In this document: positions 48,421 to 59,454 of the stretch, in pieces
How positions within the stretch are numbered: the first letter of the stretch is position 1
Layout of the letters: each line of letters starts with the position of its first letter
DNA from: Dysgonomonas sp. 520
GTDB taxonomy: Bacteria > Bacteroidota > Bacteroidia > Bacteroidales > Dysgonomonadaceae
Direction of reading: 5' to 3'
NCBI RefSeq assembly: GCF_010501095.1
Contig: NZ_QVMP01000013.1
Coordinates: 26,106 to 90,105 of the forward strand
Length of the DNA stretch: 64,000 bases
The notes under the pieces: model-generated
The model's database searches: none
What the model saw: only the letters and a program-made list of their open reading frames with translations
Told to the model about the DNA's origin: nothing
Made by a program: the position numbers and the translations under genes

Positions 48421-49755
48421 ATGAAACTTTGGGAAAAAAACGTACAAGTAGATAAATCCGTAGAGGCTTTCACCGTAGGACGCGACCGGGAAATGGATAT
48501 TTACCTCGCAAAGCACGATGTGCTAGGCTCTATGGCTCACATCACAATGCTTGAGTCTATCGGGTTACTCACCGGTGAAGAACTGAAAATACTGCTTGCC
48601 GAACTTCGGAATATATATCAGGTGGTTGAAGACGGTAGGTTCGTCATTGAAGACGGCATCGAAGATGTACACTCCCAAGTGGAACTGATGCTCACCCGTA
48701 AACTGGGCGACATAGGTAAAAAGATACATAGCGGACGTTCCCGAAACGATCAGGTTCTACTTGATCTTAAACTGTTTACGAGAGAGCAAATTGAACATCT
48801 GGTGAATCGGATATCCGCACTTATAGATGTACTGATTGCCCAAAGCGAAAAACATAAAAATATATTAATACCCGGATATACGCATTTGCAAGTGGCAATG
48901 CCTTCGTCATTCGGGTTGTGGTTTGGAGCCTATGCCGAAAGCCTTGTGGACGATTTGCAGTTACTTCTGGCTGCATTCAAAATATGCAATCGCAATCCGC
49001 TTGGATCGGCAGCCGGATATGGTTCGTCCTTTCCTCTCAACAGGCAAATGACAACCGATCTCTTGGGTTTCGACACAATGAACTACAATGTCGTTTACGC
49101 ACAAATGGGGCGTGGCAAGATGGAACGCACCGTTAGCTTCGCAATGGCTGGCGTTGCCGCCACATTATCGAAATTGGCATTTGACGCCTGTTTGTTCAAC
49201 AGTCAAAATTTCGGGTTCATCAAATTGTCCGACGAATACACAACAGGGTCGAGCATTATGCCTCACAAGAAAAACCCTGACGTATTTGAATTGACCCGTG
49301 CAAAATGCAATAAACTGCAAGCATTACCTACCGAAATTACGTTGATAGCAAACAATCTGCCGTCGGGATATTTTCGTGATTTACAAATAATTAAAGAAAT
49401 TTTCATCCCCGCTTTCGAAGAGTTGGAAGATTGTCTGTCGATGGTGACCAGAATGATGAACGAGGTTATTATCAACGAAAACATTTTGGACGACGACCGA
49501 TATCAATATGTTTTCAGCGTGGAAGAAGTGAACAAGTTGGTGTTGGAAGGGATGCCTTTCAGGGATGCTTATAAAAAGGTGGGATTGGAAATCGAATCGG
49601 GCAAGTTTAAACATTCGGGAGCAGTGAACCACACCCATGAGGGAAGCATCGGCAACCTCTGCAACGATCGCATAGAATTATTGAAACAGCAAATTATAGA
49701 TCAGTTCGATTTCAAAACCATTGAACAGGCGGAACAAAAACTTCTGGCAGTTTAA
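48421..49755 (+). CDS. argH: Argininosuccinate lyase
   Basis: DVHSQVELMLTRKLGDIGKKIHSGRSRNDQV; TTGSSIMPHKKNPDVFELTRAK. Confidence 0.97.
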   Translation: MKLWEKNVQVDKSVEAFTVGRDREMDIYLAKHDVLGSMAHITMLESIGLLTGEELKILLAELRNIYQVVEDGRFVIEDGIEDVHSQVELMLTRKLGDIGKKIHSGRSRNDQVLLDLKLFTREQIEHLVNRISALIDVLIAQSEKHKNILIPGYTHLQVAMPSSFGLWFGAYAESLVDDLQLLLAAFKICNRNPLGSAAGYGSSFPLNRQMTTDLLGFDTMNYNVVYAQMGRGKMERTVSFAMAGVAATLSKLAFDACLFNSQNFGFIKLSDEYTTGSSIMPHKKNPDVFELTRAKCNKLQALPTEITLIANNLPSGYFRDLQIIKEIFIPAFEELEDCLSMVTRMMNEVIINENILDDDRYQYVFSVEEVNKLVLEGMPFRDAYKKVGLEIESGKFKHSGAVNHTHEGSIGNLCNDRIELLKQQIIDQFDFKTIEQAEQKLLAV

Positions 49756-49775
49756 AACGAATTGAAAATCTGAAA

Positions 49776-51182
49776 ATGAAAGGAAAAAGAGCTTTTGGTA
49801 AAACGGATTCTATTCTTTCACACTCCAAAAGCCAGACTTATCTTGTGTTTGGCTACCTTTGCCTGCTCTTTTTGCTCACCTATGCCCTCAACCTCTTATA
49901 TCCCGTTTATGCCGACGATTGGAGCTATGCCTTCATATACGGCTCGGAACCATTGCAACGGGTTGACAGTCTTCATGATATTATAATTTCGCAATACAAC
50001 CACTATTTTCAATGGGGAGGCCGTTCCGTTGTTCACACCATCGCCCAATTCTTAATCTGGCTGCCCCAACCTTTGAGCAAATTGCTGAACACTCTGGCTT
50101 ACGTGACTTTTGTTTATTTGGTATACCGCATAGCCAATAGAGATAAAAAAACAAACGTAAAACTATTAGTGATTGTCTCCCTGCTTCTGTGGGTGCTGTT
50201 TCAAGGCTTTTTCGACGTTGCGCTATGGCTGACAGGCAGCGCAAACTATCTATGGGGAATACTTATCGTGTTGTTGTTCCTCTATCGTTATCATACTCAT
50301 TTTGTTACTGATAAAACATCTGACAGTATTTTGCTGATATGCTCCTACTTTTTGTTTGGTATCGTAGCCGGATGGACGAACGAAAATATGTTCGTTGCGC
50401 AAGTTTTCTTCGTTACTTGCCTTCTATACCTCTACAAGAAAAACAGCCTGAACGTTCCCGGATGGGCAATCTCAGGTCTTATAGGATTATGTATCGGAGG
50501 CGCACTCATGCTGCTTGCTCCCGGCAACTACATCCGGTCGGCAGAAATTGCCACGAGTATGGGTTTTGATGAAAAATCGCTCATCGAGAATATCGCATAC
50601 CGTATTGGCAAAATAGGCTTCAGATATGCCGTATACATTTTGCCTCTGACGCTTTTTTACTGCATACTGCTATTTATTTTTTACAAAAAAACACCTGACG
50701 GGAAAACCAAGAAAAAACACCTGCAGTCGTCCCTATTATTCGCATTATCAGCGCATATAGCTTGGCTGGCGATGGGAGCTTCGCTCATCTTTCCTCCTCG
50801 GGCTTTGTTCGGCATATTGACTTTAATGGTAATTGCTTTTGCTATTTTATATACAAATATTAACTTTGGCGAGAAAAAGATCAGATTTTTCGATACTATA
50901 TTTGTCATTTTGCTTGCAATAGCATCTATTATATTCTATTTTGACAGATACAAAAACATCAGTTACATCTCCGAAAAAATGAAGGAACGTGTAATTTTTA
51001 TCGAAAGTCAGAAAAAACAGGGCAACAAAGATATCTCGTTTCATGAGCTTCTGAAATTGCCCCCCAGGTTTCAATTCGAAGACCTGTCGGACAATCCGAA
51101 CTATTGGCTGAATAAAATATATGCTAACTATTATGGGATAGACTCGGTGAGGGTTGTCCCGAATGATAAGAACAAAAATTGA
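49776..51182 (+). CDS. Polytopic membrane protein, DUF6056-like (paralogue of 22892..24334)
   Basis: PVYADDWSYAFIYG, SLHDIIISQYNHYFQWGGRSVVHTIAQ, ALWLTGSANYLWG. Confidence 0.8.
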   Translation: MKGKRAFGKTDSILSHSKSQTYLVFGYLCLLFLLTYALNLLYPVYADDWSYAFIYGSEPLQRVDSLHDIIISQYNHYFQWGGRSVVHTIAQFLIWLPQPLSKLLNTLAYVTFVYLVYRIANRDKKTNVKLLVIVSLLLWVLFQGFFDVALWLTGSANYLWGILIVLLFLYRYHTHFVTDKTSDSILLICSYFLFGIVAGWTNENMFVAQVFFVTCLLYLYKKNSLNVPGWAISGLIGLCIGGALMLLAPGNYIRSAEIATSMGFDEKSLIENIAYRIGKIGFRYAVYILPLTLFYCILLFIFYKKTPDGKTKKKHLQSSLLFALSAHIAWLAMGASLIFPPRALFGILTLMVIAFAILYTNINFGEKKIRFFDTIFVILLAIASIIFYFDRYKNISYISEKMKERVIFIESQKKQGNKDISFHELLKLPPRFQFEDLSDNPNYWLNKIYANYYGIDSVRVVPNDKNKN

Positions 51183-51188
51183 TATACA

Positions 51189-52412
51189 ATGGAAGAAATG
51201 GAGATAATCACAGTGGCCGTATCGGGGGAAGACAAACCCGGTGTTACGGCTGCCTTGACAAGCATTCTGGCAAAACACGAAGCTAACATACTCGATATAG
51301 GGCAGGCAAACTTGCATCATGCTCTTTCGTTGGCTATTATCTTCGAAACCAAAGCGGGAAAATCGGGCGATATTCTGAAAGATTTACTTTTTAAAGCTAC
51401 AGAACTGGGAGTTATCATCCGTTTCACACCCATAGGTAGGGAACAATATTCGGGATGGGTAAACCTGCAAGGTAAAAACCGATTCATTATCACCGTCTTA
51501 GGGCGTCAATTGTCGGCAGGTCAAATTTCTAAAGTAGCCGATATTATATTGAGTAAAAAACTAAATATAGAAGGTATCAAACGATTGACAGGACGAGTTC
51601 CCATCGAAATGAAGTCACGCCCCAACAGGTCGTGCATCGAGTTTTCGATAAGAGGCAACATAGAAGAACCATCCGAAATGAAGAAAGAATTTATGGATCT
51701 TTCTTCTGAATATGGTATCGACATTGCCTTTCAGGAAGAAAGCATGTACCGACGGATGCGCCGTTTGATATGTTTCGATATGGATTCGACTCTTATCCAG
51801 ACGGAAGTGATTGACGAACTTGCCGAACGTGCCGGAGTGGGCGACGAAGTGAAGGCTATCACGGAAGCTGCTATGCGTGGCGAACTCGACTTTTCGGAAA
51901 GTTTCAAAAAACGTGTCAGCCTGCTAAAAGGCTTGGACGAATCGGTGATGAAAGAAATTGCCGAAAATCTGCCTATCACCGAAGGAATGGTGAGATTGAT
52001 AAGAATACTGAAAAAAAGCGGCTACAAAATTGCCATCCTGTCGGGGGGATTCACCTATTTCGGAAACTATTTGAAAGACAAATACGGCTTCGATTATGTA
52101 TATGCCAACGAACTGGAAATTGTTAACGGAAAGCTGACGGGCAACTACGTTGGCGACATTGTAGACGGAAAACGCAAAGCTGAATTGTTGCGGTTGTTGT
52201 CGCAAGTGGAAAAAGTGGATTTGAAGCAGACGGTTGCCGTTGGCGACGGCGCAAACGATTTGCCGATGCTTTCGATAGCCGGCTTGGGTATTGCTTTCCA
52301 TGCGAAACCTAAGGTTAAGGCAAATGCCAAGCAATCGCTTTCGACCGTAGGTCTTGACGGTATATTGTATTTCCTTGGGTTTAAAGACTCTATGATGGAG
52401 GGTGATTATTAA
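51189..52412 (+). CDS. serB: Phosphoserine phosphatase with N-terminal ACT domains
   Basis: ACT-like TVAVSGEDKPGVTAALTSIL; HAD motifs ICFDMDSTLIQTEVIDELAERAGVGDEV, AILSGGFTYFG, VAVGDGANDLPML. Confidence 0.95.
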   Translation: MEEMEIITVAVSGEDKPGVTAALTSILAKHEANILDIGQANLHHALSLAIIFETKAGKSGDILKDLLFKATELGVIIRFTPIGREQYSGWVNLQGKNRFIITVLGRQLSAGQISKVADIILSKKLNIEGIKRLTGRVPIEMKSRPNRSCIEFSIRGNIEEPSEMKKEFMDLSSEYGIDIAFQEESMYRRMRRLICFDMDSTLIQTEVIDELAERAGVGDEVKAITEAAMRGELDFSESFKKRVSLLKGLDESVMKEIAENLPITEGMVRLIRILKKSGYKIAILSGGFTYFGNYLKDKYGFDYVYANELEIVNGKLTGNYVGDIVDGKRKAELLRLLSQVEKVDLKQTVAVGDGANDLPMLSIAGLGIAFHAKPKVKANAKQSLSTVGLDGILYFLGFKDSMMEGDY

Positions 52413-52475
52413 CAATATACATCGCTCACCCGACCTGCCCAAAAGGCAGGAGCATTGGAGTGTTAAAAAATTATT

Positions 52476-53654
52476 TCAGGCTTTACGACAAAGTATCAAA
52501 ACTTTTGAACTATCATACAAGGTGGTGGCAAAGATATAATCTTCGCCGCCATCTTTCATTTTCAGCCTTTTGCGAAGTTCGTCCACGCTCACCGGAAAAT
52601 TACGGATGGCAATATTAGCCTTATCCAATCCACCGATATATTCTTTTATCTCCCTCTTGTTCAACGAGAAAGGCGTCATTACCTTAAAACGTCTTCCGGG
52701 AAAATCTTCATGCAATTTGCTGGATGTATATAAATGGCTGTTGGCATGAAACTTTTTCAACCCATACCTTTCAGCCACAACTTTGTATGCACCCGCCTTC
52801 ATGACCGAAGCATTGGGTTCGTACAGATAATGCCCGATCTGTGATGTATACTCACAATGCGCAGATAATTCTTCCTGTTTTGTAAACGAAAATTCATCGG
52901 TTCCGTTATCATTTTTTATATTGACACAATGATACATCACCTCCGATAACGAGGCGTTTGTCTTTTTCACAAGCAACAACTCCTTACACTCATTTTTATG
53001 ACTGATGACATACACATCCGATACGTTGGTCACACTTTCCAAAGCCAGAGAAATATCGAGCATTGGCGACAATTTTATGACAATAATGTCGGATTTTTGG
53101 TTCAAAATATCATCAATTTCGGCAATATTCGGAGAACAATCCTCTATTTTTACCGTTTTTCGACCTTCCGTGTCTCGCCTTGCCGGATCAATGTAAATAG
53201 TATCCACATGATCCATTTCATTCAGATAAGCCACACCATCCTCGTTCAGAACGGTAACACCATCAATGCCTAATGTATTGAGATTTTTTCGGGTGAGATC
53301 AGACAAATATGGTTGGGATTCTACATAAACCGAATGTTTGTAGTTACGTGCCAGAAAAGAAAAATCGACCCCCATGCCACCCGTCAGGTCTACGAAAGAA
53401 TCTCCCCCGAAAAGTTTCGCCTTGTATGATGCCGTAGCCTCGGAAGACGATTGCTCCAACGAAAGGTGTTTCGGATATACAATATCTTTATTTGCATACC
53501 ACGAGGGAGTCTTTTCCTTTGCAATACGACGTCCTTTTATTTGTTGAACGGCAAAAGGAATATCTATATCGGGATATCGTGCCGATTGAAGTATAAGTTT
53601 CTGCAAATCATCATTTTCATGCTCCAGAACAAAAGCCTGCATCAATGGTGTCAT
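52476..53654 (-). CDS. Class I SAM-dependent methyltransferase with THUMP-like domain
   Basis: FVDLTGGMGVDFSFLARNYKHSVYVESQP; DTIYIDPARRDTEGRKTVKIEDCSPNI. Confidence 0.87.
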   Translation of the reverse strand: MTPLMQAFVLEHENDDLQKLILQSARYPDIDIPFAVQQIKGRRIAKEKTPSWYANKDIVYPKHLSLEQSSSEATASYKAKLFGGDSFVDLTGGMGVDFSFLARNYKHSVYVESQPYLSDLTRKNLNTLGIDGVTVLNEDGVAYLNEMDHVDTIYIDPARRDTEGRKTVKIEDCSPNIAEIDDILNQKSDIIVIKLSPMLDISLALESVTNVSDVYVISHKNECKELLLVKKTNASLSEVMYHCVNIKNDNGTDEFSFTKQEELSAHCEYTSQIGHYLYEPNASVMKAGAYKVVAERYGLKKFHANSHLYTSSKLHEDFPGRRFKVMTPFSLNKREIKEYIGGLDKANIAIRNFPVSVDELRKRLKMKDGGEDYIFATTLYDSSKVLILCRKA

Positions 53655-53660
53655 AAGTCT

Positions 53661-56600
53661 TTATTCCTTTATCCTGATAAATGGAGCTAAAGTACTTCCT
53701 ATTTGTGTGGAATCAGGTATTATTATTGTCGAATCGTTTTTATTCTCTATTGGTGTTATGCGATTTTTCACTCCAAAAATTTCCCTCAAATGGTCAAAAT
53801 CCCTTTTATACATAATTCCCAAACCCTGAATCTGGGTATTGTCTAAATCGCTGTAATAGTAATACTTATCGTTGAAATGATTGTACGCCTTGATTCGCCA
53901 CGTATTACTGTTTCCGATAAGGTATTCGATATCCACATCACTGATAACCGTTGTTTGCGCCTGCGAATCCCTGTATCCGAAGTTTCCGTTTATCAGCAAC
54001 TTATTGTTCAACAAGCGGCTGGATAGCATGAGTTCCACTTCGGTGGAGGTGAATCCCTGATCGTTTGTCCTTACATTTGCACCTACTTGCCACCTGTCGT
54101 CAATCTGGCTCAACATATTACCCAACTGCGACGATAGTGTAGCCGATGCCACCGACGCCAAATCGGAGGTTTTATTATCTACCCTGCCATGATCGGGAGT
54201 ATAAAATTTGGATAGAAGAAGAAGGTAAACTATCTGCCTGTTCATCATATCTTCCGAACTCACAAGGTTTTTCACCTGACGCTGTATCTCGGAATCGGCA
54301 TTAGGCAAAGCCAAATCGAGCTTCACGGCAGGATGCTGCAACTCTCCGCTCAAATTCAGTATACACTGCACAGGAACAGAGCTTTGCCCTGTACGTGTAG
54401 CCAACCCCTGATCCAAATCGGCAAGGTTTGCATTCAGCCTGTATATGGCAGTCACATCCAGAAGTGCCGCAAAGGGGTCACCCCTGAAAAACACCGTGCT
54501 TCCGGATTCTATAACGAACTTACGCTCAAGAATTTTCTGGAACGTAAAGTTATATGTACCATATTGTATATTGTACGTGCCATACAATTCAGGATCGGAG
54601 TTTGAACTCCATTTAAATTGTATGGAACCACTACCATTTCCTTTCAGCACGTCGCCACCCACAGGGTCCATAATAAGTTCAGCCGTTGCATCGGGAGTTG
54701 CTTCAACAAAGAAATTCATATTCATCGTCACTCCGTCGGGTGTCTTCATTCTGGGAGGCACATATTTTTTCGGTTTATCAACCTGAATGGTGTCATTATC
54801 CGGATTATTGTCTTTATATGTTATGAAAGAATATTGGTTTACAGTTTCTTCCATAAAATTCATTCTGACCAGTGTGTTCTTATTTGTTTTTATCCGTGCA
54901 TTGATATTAACTTCCCTCTCGTCTCCGTAGATGCTGCCCAAGCCCGAACCGAAAACTTTTCCGTAAAAAACAGGATTTTGCTTTTCAGTTGCGTTAAACA
55001 ACATGAAGTTATCTCCCTGAAGATCGACATGATACAAGAAATCGGCAAAATAGTTGTGTACGATTTTCCCGCTTACAGTAGCCGCATTTCCGTGATAATC
55101 GTTCAGTTTTATATTGTTGAAATAGATGAGGTCGGATTTCATGTAAACACTATCGGTAAACGAATAAGAAGTGTTCAGGAAATTGATTCCCAAAGTTCCG
55201 TCTTCTATAAACGCCCTGCCTTCGACCGTTACATTTTTGAAATCGCCGAAAAGCCTCACCTGTCCGCTTCCCACCCCTCCAATATTGTTGAACAAGGTAG
55301 ACGCATATTTATTCAGGAAAGCGATATTAATCTTTTTAGCATCAAAATTGAGCGAAAGCGTACTTTTCAACGGGTTGATATAGCCGTCTATATTGGCTAT
55401 TTTCCTGTTTTCGCCCGACAAAATACCCTTCAGTTCCACACGCATAGTTTCTTTATCCAACTCGCTGAATAGCTCCAAATCGCCAAGTTCGGCATTGTTG
55501 AATTTCATATCCTTGACTTTCAGGTCTGCTTTTGCATAAGGTTTTCCCTCTATGCTCGAAGCAGCTATCTGCCCTGTGGCAAAGCCTCCAAACTCTAGAG
55601 CCGGGATATTTAATGTGGTAAATACATACTCTAAATCAATATGTTGCAGATTCAGTAATAATATATCGGTAGGATTTTTGGCGGAGTATCTCCCGTCAGC
55701 CTTTATAAATTGCGACTGGTCTGAGTTTGCCAAGAGGAAATTATCGACAATCACCGCCCCATCCCGTATTTTAACGAACGACTCGTCGAAATTCCACACT
55801 ACCTCATTCAGCAATATATTGCTAGGTCGGATATTAATATTGGTTTCTAATGATGATGTGTAATTATCTCTGTTAAAGGACGTTGCAGCAACGATAGTCC
55901 CTTCTGCCTTCTGTTTACTGTCGTTCGAAAAACGGATCTTACTATCAACCAGATCATTAGCTGCCAAAATGTCTATATTTATCTGGTTTTTAACATTATT
56001 CTTGCCAAACGTAGTGGTGGCAATCTCCACCTGTATGGCATCCACATTGTTGTCTACATTCAATGTAGTCGACTCCAGAGCCATACCCGCCACTTTGCAC
56101 GACGGCAAATCGGCCTGCACATTAAATTTGTCATTTTCACTGTCATAGCTGCCGTTGATGGTTGCTTCTTTAAACAAAATGGCAGGAATATTGAACATAT
56201 CACTCAGCTGTTCGGTGTTACCTATGGTGAAGTGCATATCAAAATTATTCTGCATGGGAGCATGTCCGGCATGCCTTTTCCTCACATCCGGCTTCAGGTT
56301 TACCAGTGCCGGCAAATACGAGTTGAAAGTTCTCTTTATGTTGGGTATCAGGTCTGAAAAGGAATAGCTACCCTTCACTTCACCATTGATGATGTCGGAA
56401 GATAGGGTGAGCAACCTGTCGTGCGACGTGCCCTTAGCCTCAACGCTCAACCTCTCCAGATCGAAACGTTTGCCCTCTTTCAGGAAAGATAGAGAATCGA
56501 CGGAAACCTGCCCCTGCAAATCGTCAATGTGCTTACCCTCAAAGTTTGCCCTGACAACGGCTGATAGCGACGAATCCTTGAATTTATCAACCAGATGCAA

Positions 56601-58142
56601 CTTATCCAACTTTACATTTCTGACATGAGCTATAAAATCAAAAACGGGAACCTCTTTCGACAGGTCGAAAAGCCCATTGGCACTGAAATATCCGTAATCA
56701 CCATCCACATGTATCTTTCCATCATATTTCAAGCCATCATAATCTCCGTCCAGTTCTATATTCTTGTATGAGTATCCTTTAAAGTCCACCCTGTCAATCA
56801 GTCCCGACACCGAACCATTGATATTGCCTTTCACGGGTTTCTTCACATCCAACGACAAGTTGAACGAAAGCAGGTCGAAGTTTGGCTGTTGAAGCAAGCT
56901 GCCTAGTTTAAAATCCTCTGTCGATACATTGCCTATGAAAAAAGAATTAATTGATTCACTGGGATTGAAACCAAAATTCAGGTCTGCCGCAACACCTCCC
57001 AAAGCTGTATTCAAGTTTCCCTTTGCCAACAGATTTTTCAAAGAACCTTCTATGTTTCCATGAAAAGAAATCGCGCCAAGATTACCTAACTGGCTAGGTA
57101 TTTGCTTCTTGTCTTTCAATAAATTATCCAGCAAACCATCAAACCCGTCTTTGGTTATTCTAAACTCACTAACCACACCTCGCAAGTAAAGCTGGTCTTT
57201 ATCCCTTACATTTTTCACCCACGCATTTGTAGACAGATGCATCCTGTCGCCATAATCTAACGTAAGATTATTTAACTGCAGACTGTCAATCCGCCCGCCC
57301 AAAGAGGCTTGCAATACCAATCGCTCTTTAAAATTAGACAACTGCGGAACAAATGCAGCTATATCGCTTGGCACAATGTAAGAAGAAGCTATTTCACAAC
57401 TAAGTTCCGAACCCGAAAGCATGTCTATACCTTTATCCCCGGCGGGCAATGTTACGATCAACTTATCCAGTTGCAAAAACGATTTAGGCAAATCCAATTT
57501 GAACCCTTTGAGCCAAACATCGTTCCCGCTTTTCAGAACCCTGACTATCAGGTTGTCAACAATCAAGCCGCTTTTTTCTTTCAGGCTCAACGACTTCACA
57601 TTGATGTTTAATGAATCCTGATCAACCGCCTTTATTGCCAAATGTGCATTAAAATCGTTGATACTGATATGGTTTGCATCAAACTCGCCCGACTTCTGCG
57701 GAGCATCATTTACATTATAATTAAAACTTCCATCGGTGATAGATATTCCATTTATTTTTTTCAACCGAAACAGAGGTTTGCTCTCTTTGTCTTCCGACTT
57801 AAAAGCATCTATCACAAATTGAATGTTGAGGGGAGAATCTTTTGTTTGCTTATTCAGATTTATCTCAAAATCAGATAAATGAACCGTGTTAACCACAATC
57901 TCTTTATAAAACAAACTGGGAATATCAATATTGGCAAAAAGACGTTCTGCCAACAATATCCTGTTTCCCGATTTATCGAAAAGATATACACCTTTAAGTT
58001 CCACAGTATTGAAAGGTTGGATGTGGACTTCGCTTATTCCTAAGTCGGTTTGGAGTTTCGTTTTCAGTTCTTGAACAACAATATCCCGTATATAATTCTG
58101 AACGGACGACATATTCAATGCTCCGTACAACATTACGATCAA
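53661..58142 (-). CDS. tamB: Translocation/assembly module TamB-like (DUF490)
   Basis: 1493 aa AsmA-like beta-repeat protein; C-terminal NIQYGTYNFTFQKILERKFVIESGSTVFFRGDPFAALLDVTAIY. Confidence 0.9.
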   Translation of the reverse strand: MIVMLYGALNMSSVQNYIRDIVVQELKTKLQTDLGISEVHIQPFNTVELKGVYLFDKSGNRILLAERLFANIDIPSLFYKEIVVNTVHLSDFEINLNKQTKDSPLNIQFVIDAFKSEDKESKPLFRLKKINGISITDGSFNYNVNDAPQKSGEFDANHISINDFNAHLAIKAVDQDSLNINVKSLSLKEKSGLIVDNLIVRVLKSGNDVWLKGFKLDLPKSFLQLDKLIVTLPAGDKGIDMLSGSELSCEIASSYIVPSDIAAFVPQLSNFKERLVLQASLGGRIDSLQLNNLTLDYGDRMHLSTNAWVKNVRDKDQLYLRGVVSEFRITKDGFDGLLDNLLKDKKQIPSQLGNLGAISFHGNIEGSLKNLLAKGNLNTALGGVAADLNFGFNPSESINSFFIGNVSTEDFKLGSLLQQPNFDLLSFNLSLDVKKPVKGNINGSVSGLIDRVDFKGYSYKNIELDGDYDGLKYDGKIHVDGDYGYFSANGLFDLSKEVPVFDFIAHVRNVKLDKLHLVDKFKDSSLSAVVRANFEGKHIDDLQGQVSVDSLSFLKEGKRFDLERLSVEAKGTSHDRLLTLSSDIINGEVKGSYSFSDLIPNIKRTFNSYLPALVNLKPDVRKRHAGHAPMQNNFDMHFTIGNTEQLSDMFNIPAILFKEATINGSYDSENDKFNVQADLPSCKVAGMALESTTLNVDNNVDAIQVEIATTTFGKNNVKNQINIDILAANDLVDSKIRFSNDSKQKAEGTIVAATSFNRDNYTSSLETNINIRPSNILLNEVVWNFDESFVKIRDGAVIVDNFLLANSDQSQFIKADGRYSAKNPTDILLLNLQHIDLEYVFTTLNIPALEFGGFATGQIAASSIEGKPYAKADLKVKDMKFNNAELGDLELFSELDKETMRVELKGILSGENRKIANIDGYINPLKSTLSLNFDAKKINIAFLNKYASTLFNNIGGVGSGQVRLFGDFKNVTVEGRAFIEDGTLGINFLNTSYSFTDSVYMKSDLIYFNNIKLNDYHGNAATVSGKIVHNYFADFLYHVDLQGDNFMLFNATEKQNPVFYGKVFGSGLGSIYGDEREVNINARIKTNKNTLVRMNFMEETVNQYSFITYKDNNPDNDTIQVDKPKKYVPPRMKTPDGVTMNMNFFVEATPDATAELIMDPVGGDVLKGNGSGSIQFKWSSNSDPELYGTYNIQYGTYNFTFQKILERKFVIESGSTVFFRGDPFAALLDVTAIYRLNANLADLDQGLATRTGQSSVPVQCILNLSGELQHPAVKLDLALPNADSEIQRQVKNLVSSEDMMNRQIVYLLLLSKFYTPDHGRVDNKTSDLASVASATLSSQLGNMLSQIDDRWQVGANVRTNDQGFTSTEVELMLSSRLLNNKLLINGNFGYRDSQAQTTVISDVDIEYLIGNSNTWRIKAYNHFNDKYYYYSDLDNTQIQGLGIMYKRDFDHLREIFGVKNRITPIENKNDSTIIIPDSTQIGSTLAPFIRIKE

Positions 58143-58311
58143 TCCTACAAGGACACCTATAATGCTTATTATTATATATTTAAACTTATTTATGCGACTC
58201 GTTTCTTTAGGTGTTACAAATTTAGCAAAAAAACAAAGTCACGACGCTGTAAAGCCGGCTTTAAAGACGATTTTTAGTAATTTTATGTATCTGTTTACTA
58301 AACAATACGGA

Positions 58312-59004
58312 TCATGAAAAAACATGATGCAAAAACGGGATGAGCAGAGCGGTCATAACTCCCATCAAACCAATAGCCAATCCGCTCAAGGCTCCTTCAA
58401 TCACGCCCATTTCCATAGCTTTGGCTGTACCCACGGCATGAGCCGAAGCTCCCATAGCCAACCCTTTTGCAATGCGGCTTTTAATGCCTAACATCTTCAA
58501 TATGTAGGGCCCGATTATTCCACCCAGAATACCACAAAATACGACTATAATGGCTGTCAAAGCCGGAATGCCGCCCGATTGTTCCGCTATACTCATTGCG
58601 ATAGGTGTGGTCACCGATTTTGGTTCTAAACTCATGATCAGGACATCATCGGCCCCCATAAATTTTGCGATAAGAACTACACTTCCAATCCCGACCAAAC
58701 TGCCAACAAAGATTGACGTAAGGATGGGAACTACATTTCCTTTCAGATATTCTATCTGCTGATAAAGAATATAACCCAAGGCTACTACCGAAGGACCCAG
58801 CATAAAACTAACGGGCTGACTCTCTGTCTCGAACCGTTCGTAACTGATTCCGCTTACTTTCAGAAAAAGGATGATAATTCCGATTGCTATCACCAAAGGA
58901 TGAAGAATACCGATCTTGGTTTTCTTGAAAACCCATTGACCAAACAAATAGCTGCCAAAGATGAGGAGCAAAATAAAACCTTGCGAACTTAATAGCTCTT
59001 TCAT
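58312..59004 (-). CDS. lrgB: LrgB family protein
   Basis: LEPKSVTTPIAMSIAEQSGGIPALTAIIVVFCGILGGIIGP; GASAHAVGTAKAMEMG. Confidence 0.95.
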   Translation of the reverse strand: MKELLSSQGFILLLIFGSYLFGQWVFKKTKIGILHPLVIAIGIIILFLKVSGISYERFETESQPVSFMLGPSVVALGYILYQQIEYLKGNVVPILTSIFVGSLVGIGSVVLIAKFMGADDVLIMSLEPKSVTTPIAMSIAEQSGGIPALTAIIVVFCGILGGIIGPYILKMLGIKSRIAKGLAMGASAHAVGTAKAMEMGVIEGALSGLAIGLMGVMTALLIPFLHHVFS

Positions 59005-59363
59005 TCTTCCACCTCCTTTTTCTTTTCCATCTTTTGCTCAACAATAGCCACCACAGCTATAACCAGTGCCGTGCTAACCGAACATATAACGATGATTGAC
59101 ATCCAAAACTTGCTCAGCAAACCAAAATTTGCCATCAATCCGGCTCCGGCAGGGATAAAAAATATAGCCATGTTTTTTGTGAAAACATTGGCTACACTAC
59201 TCACATTATCGGGGTTCACCAATTTGAAGTGCAGAGATAAAAACAGAAAAACCATACCGAGAATACTGCCCGGAATGAAACCTCGTATCAGATAACTGAC
59301 ACACTCTCCTACAAAATAGAAAAGCAAAATAAGGAATACTCCTTTTACTATTTTCATAAACAA
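59001..59363 (-). CDS. lrgA: CidA/LrgA family protein
   Basis: IPGSILGMVFLFLSLHFKLV; FFIPAGAGLMANFGLL; 4-nt overlap with lrgB. Confidence 0.94.
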   Translation of the reverse strand: MFMKIVKGVFLILLFYFVGECVSYLIRGFIPGSILGMVFLFLSLHFKLVNPDNVSSVANVFTKNMAIFFIPAGAGLMANFGLLSKFWMSIIVICSVSTALVIAVVAIVEQKMEKKKEVEE

Positions 59364-59394
59364 AAAAAACTAAAAACCTTAGAGTCTGTTTACC

Positions 59395-59441
59395 TTCAAA
59401 AAAAGAAGAAAGGCTACCTGAACATGAAATTGTAGGTAGCC
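59395..59441 (-). terminator. Terminator downstream of phosphohexomutase
   Basis: aggctacct ... aggtagcct stem with T-rich 3' side on minus strand. Confidence 0.65.
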
Positions 59442-59454
59442 TCCTTGTTATTGT

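Noticed and set aside
52413-52475. cctgcccaaaaggcagg hairpin after serB as a terminator
   Set aside because: Short stem with no T-run directly following; not convincing.
54618-55472. 284-aa ORF antisense to tamB
   Set aside because: Lies within a strongly supported 1493-aa gene on the other strand; composition and lack of recognisable motifs fit a shadow ORF.
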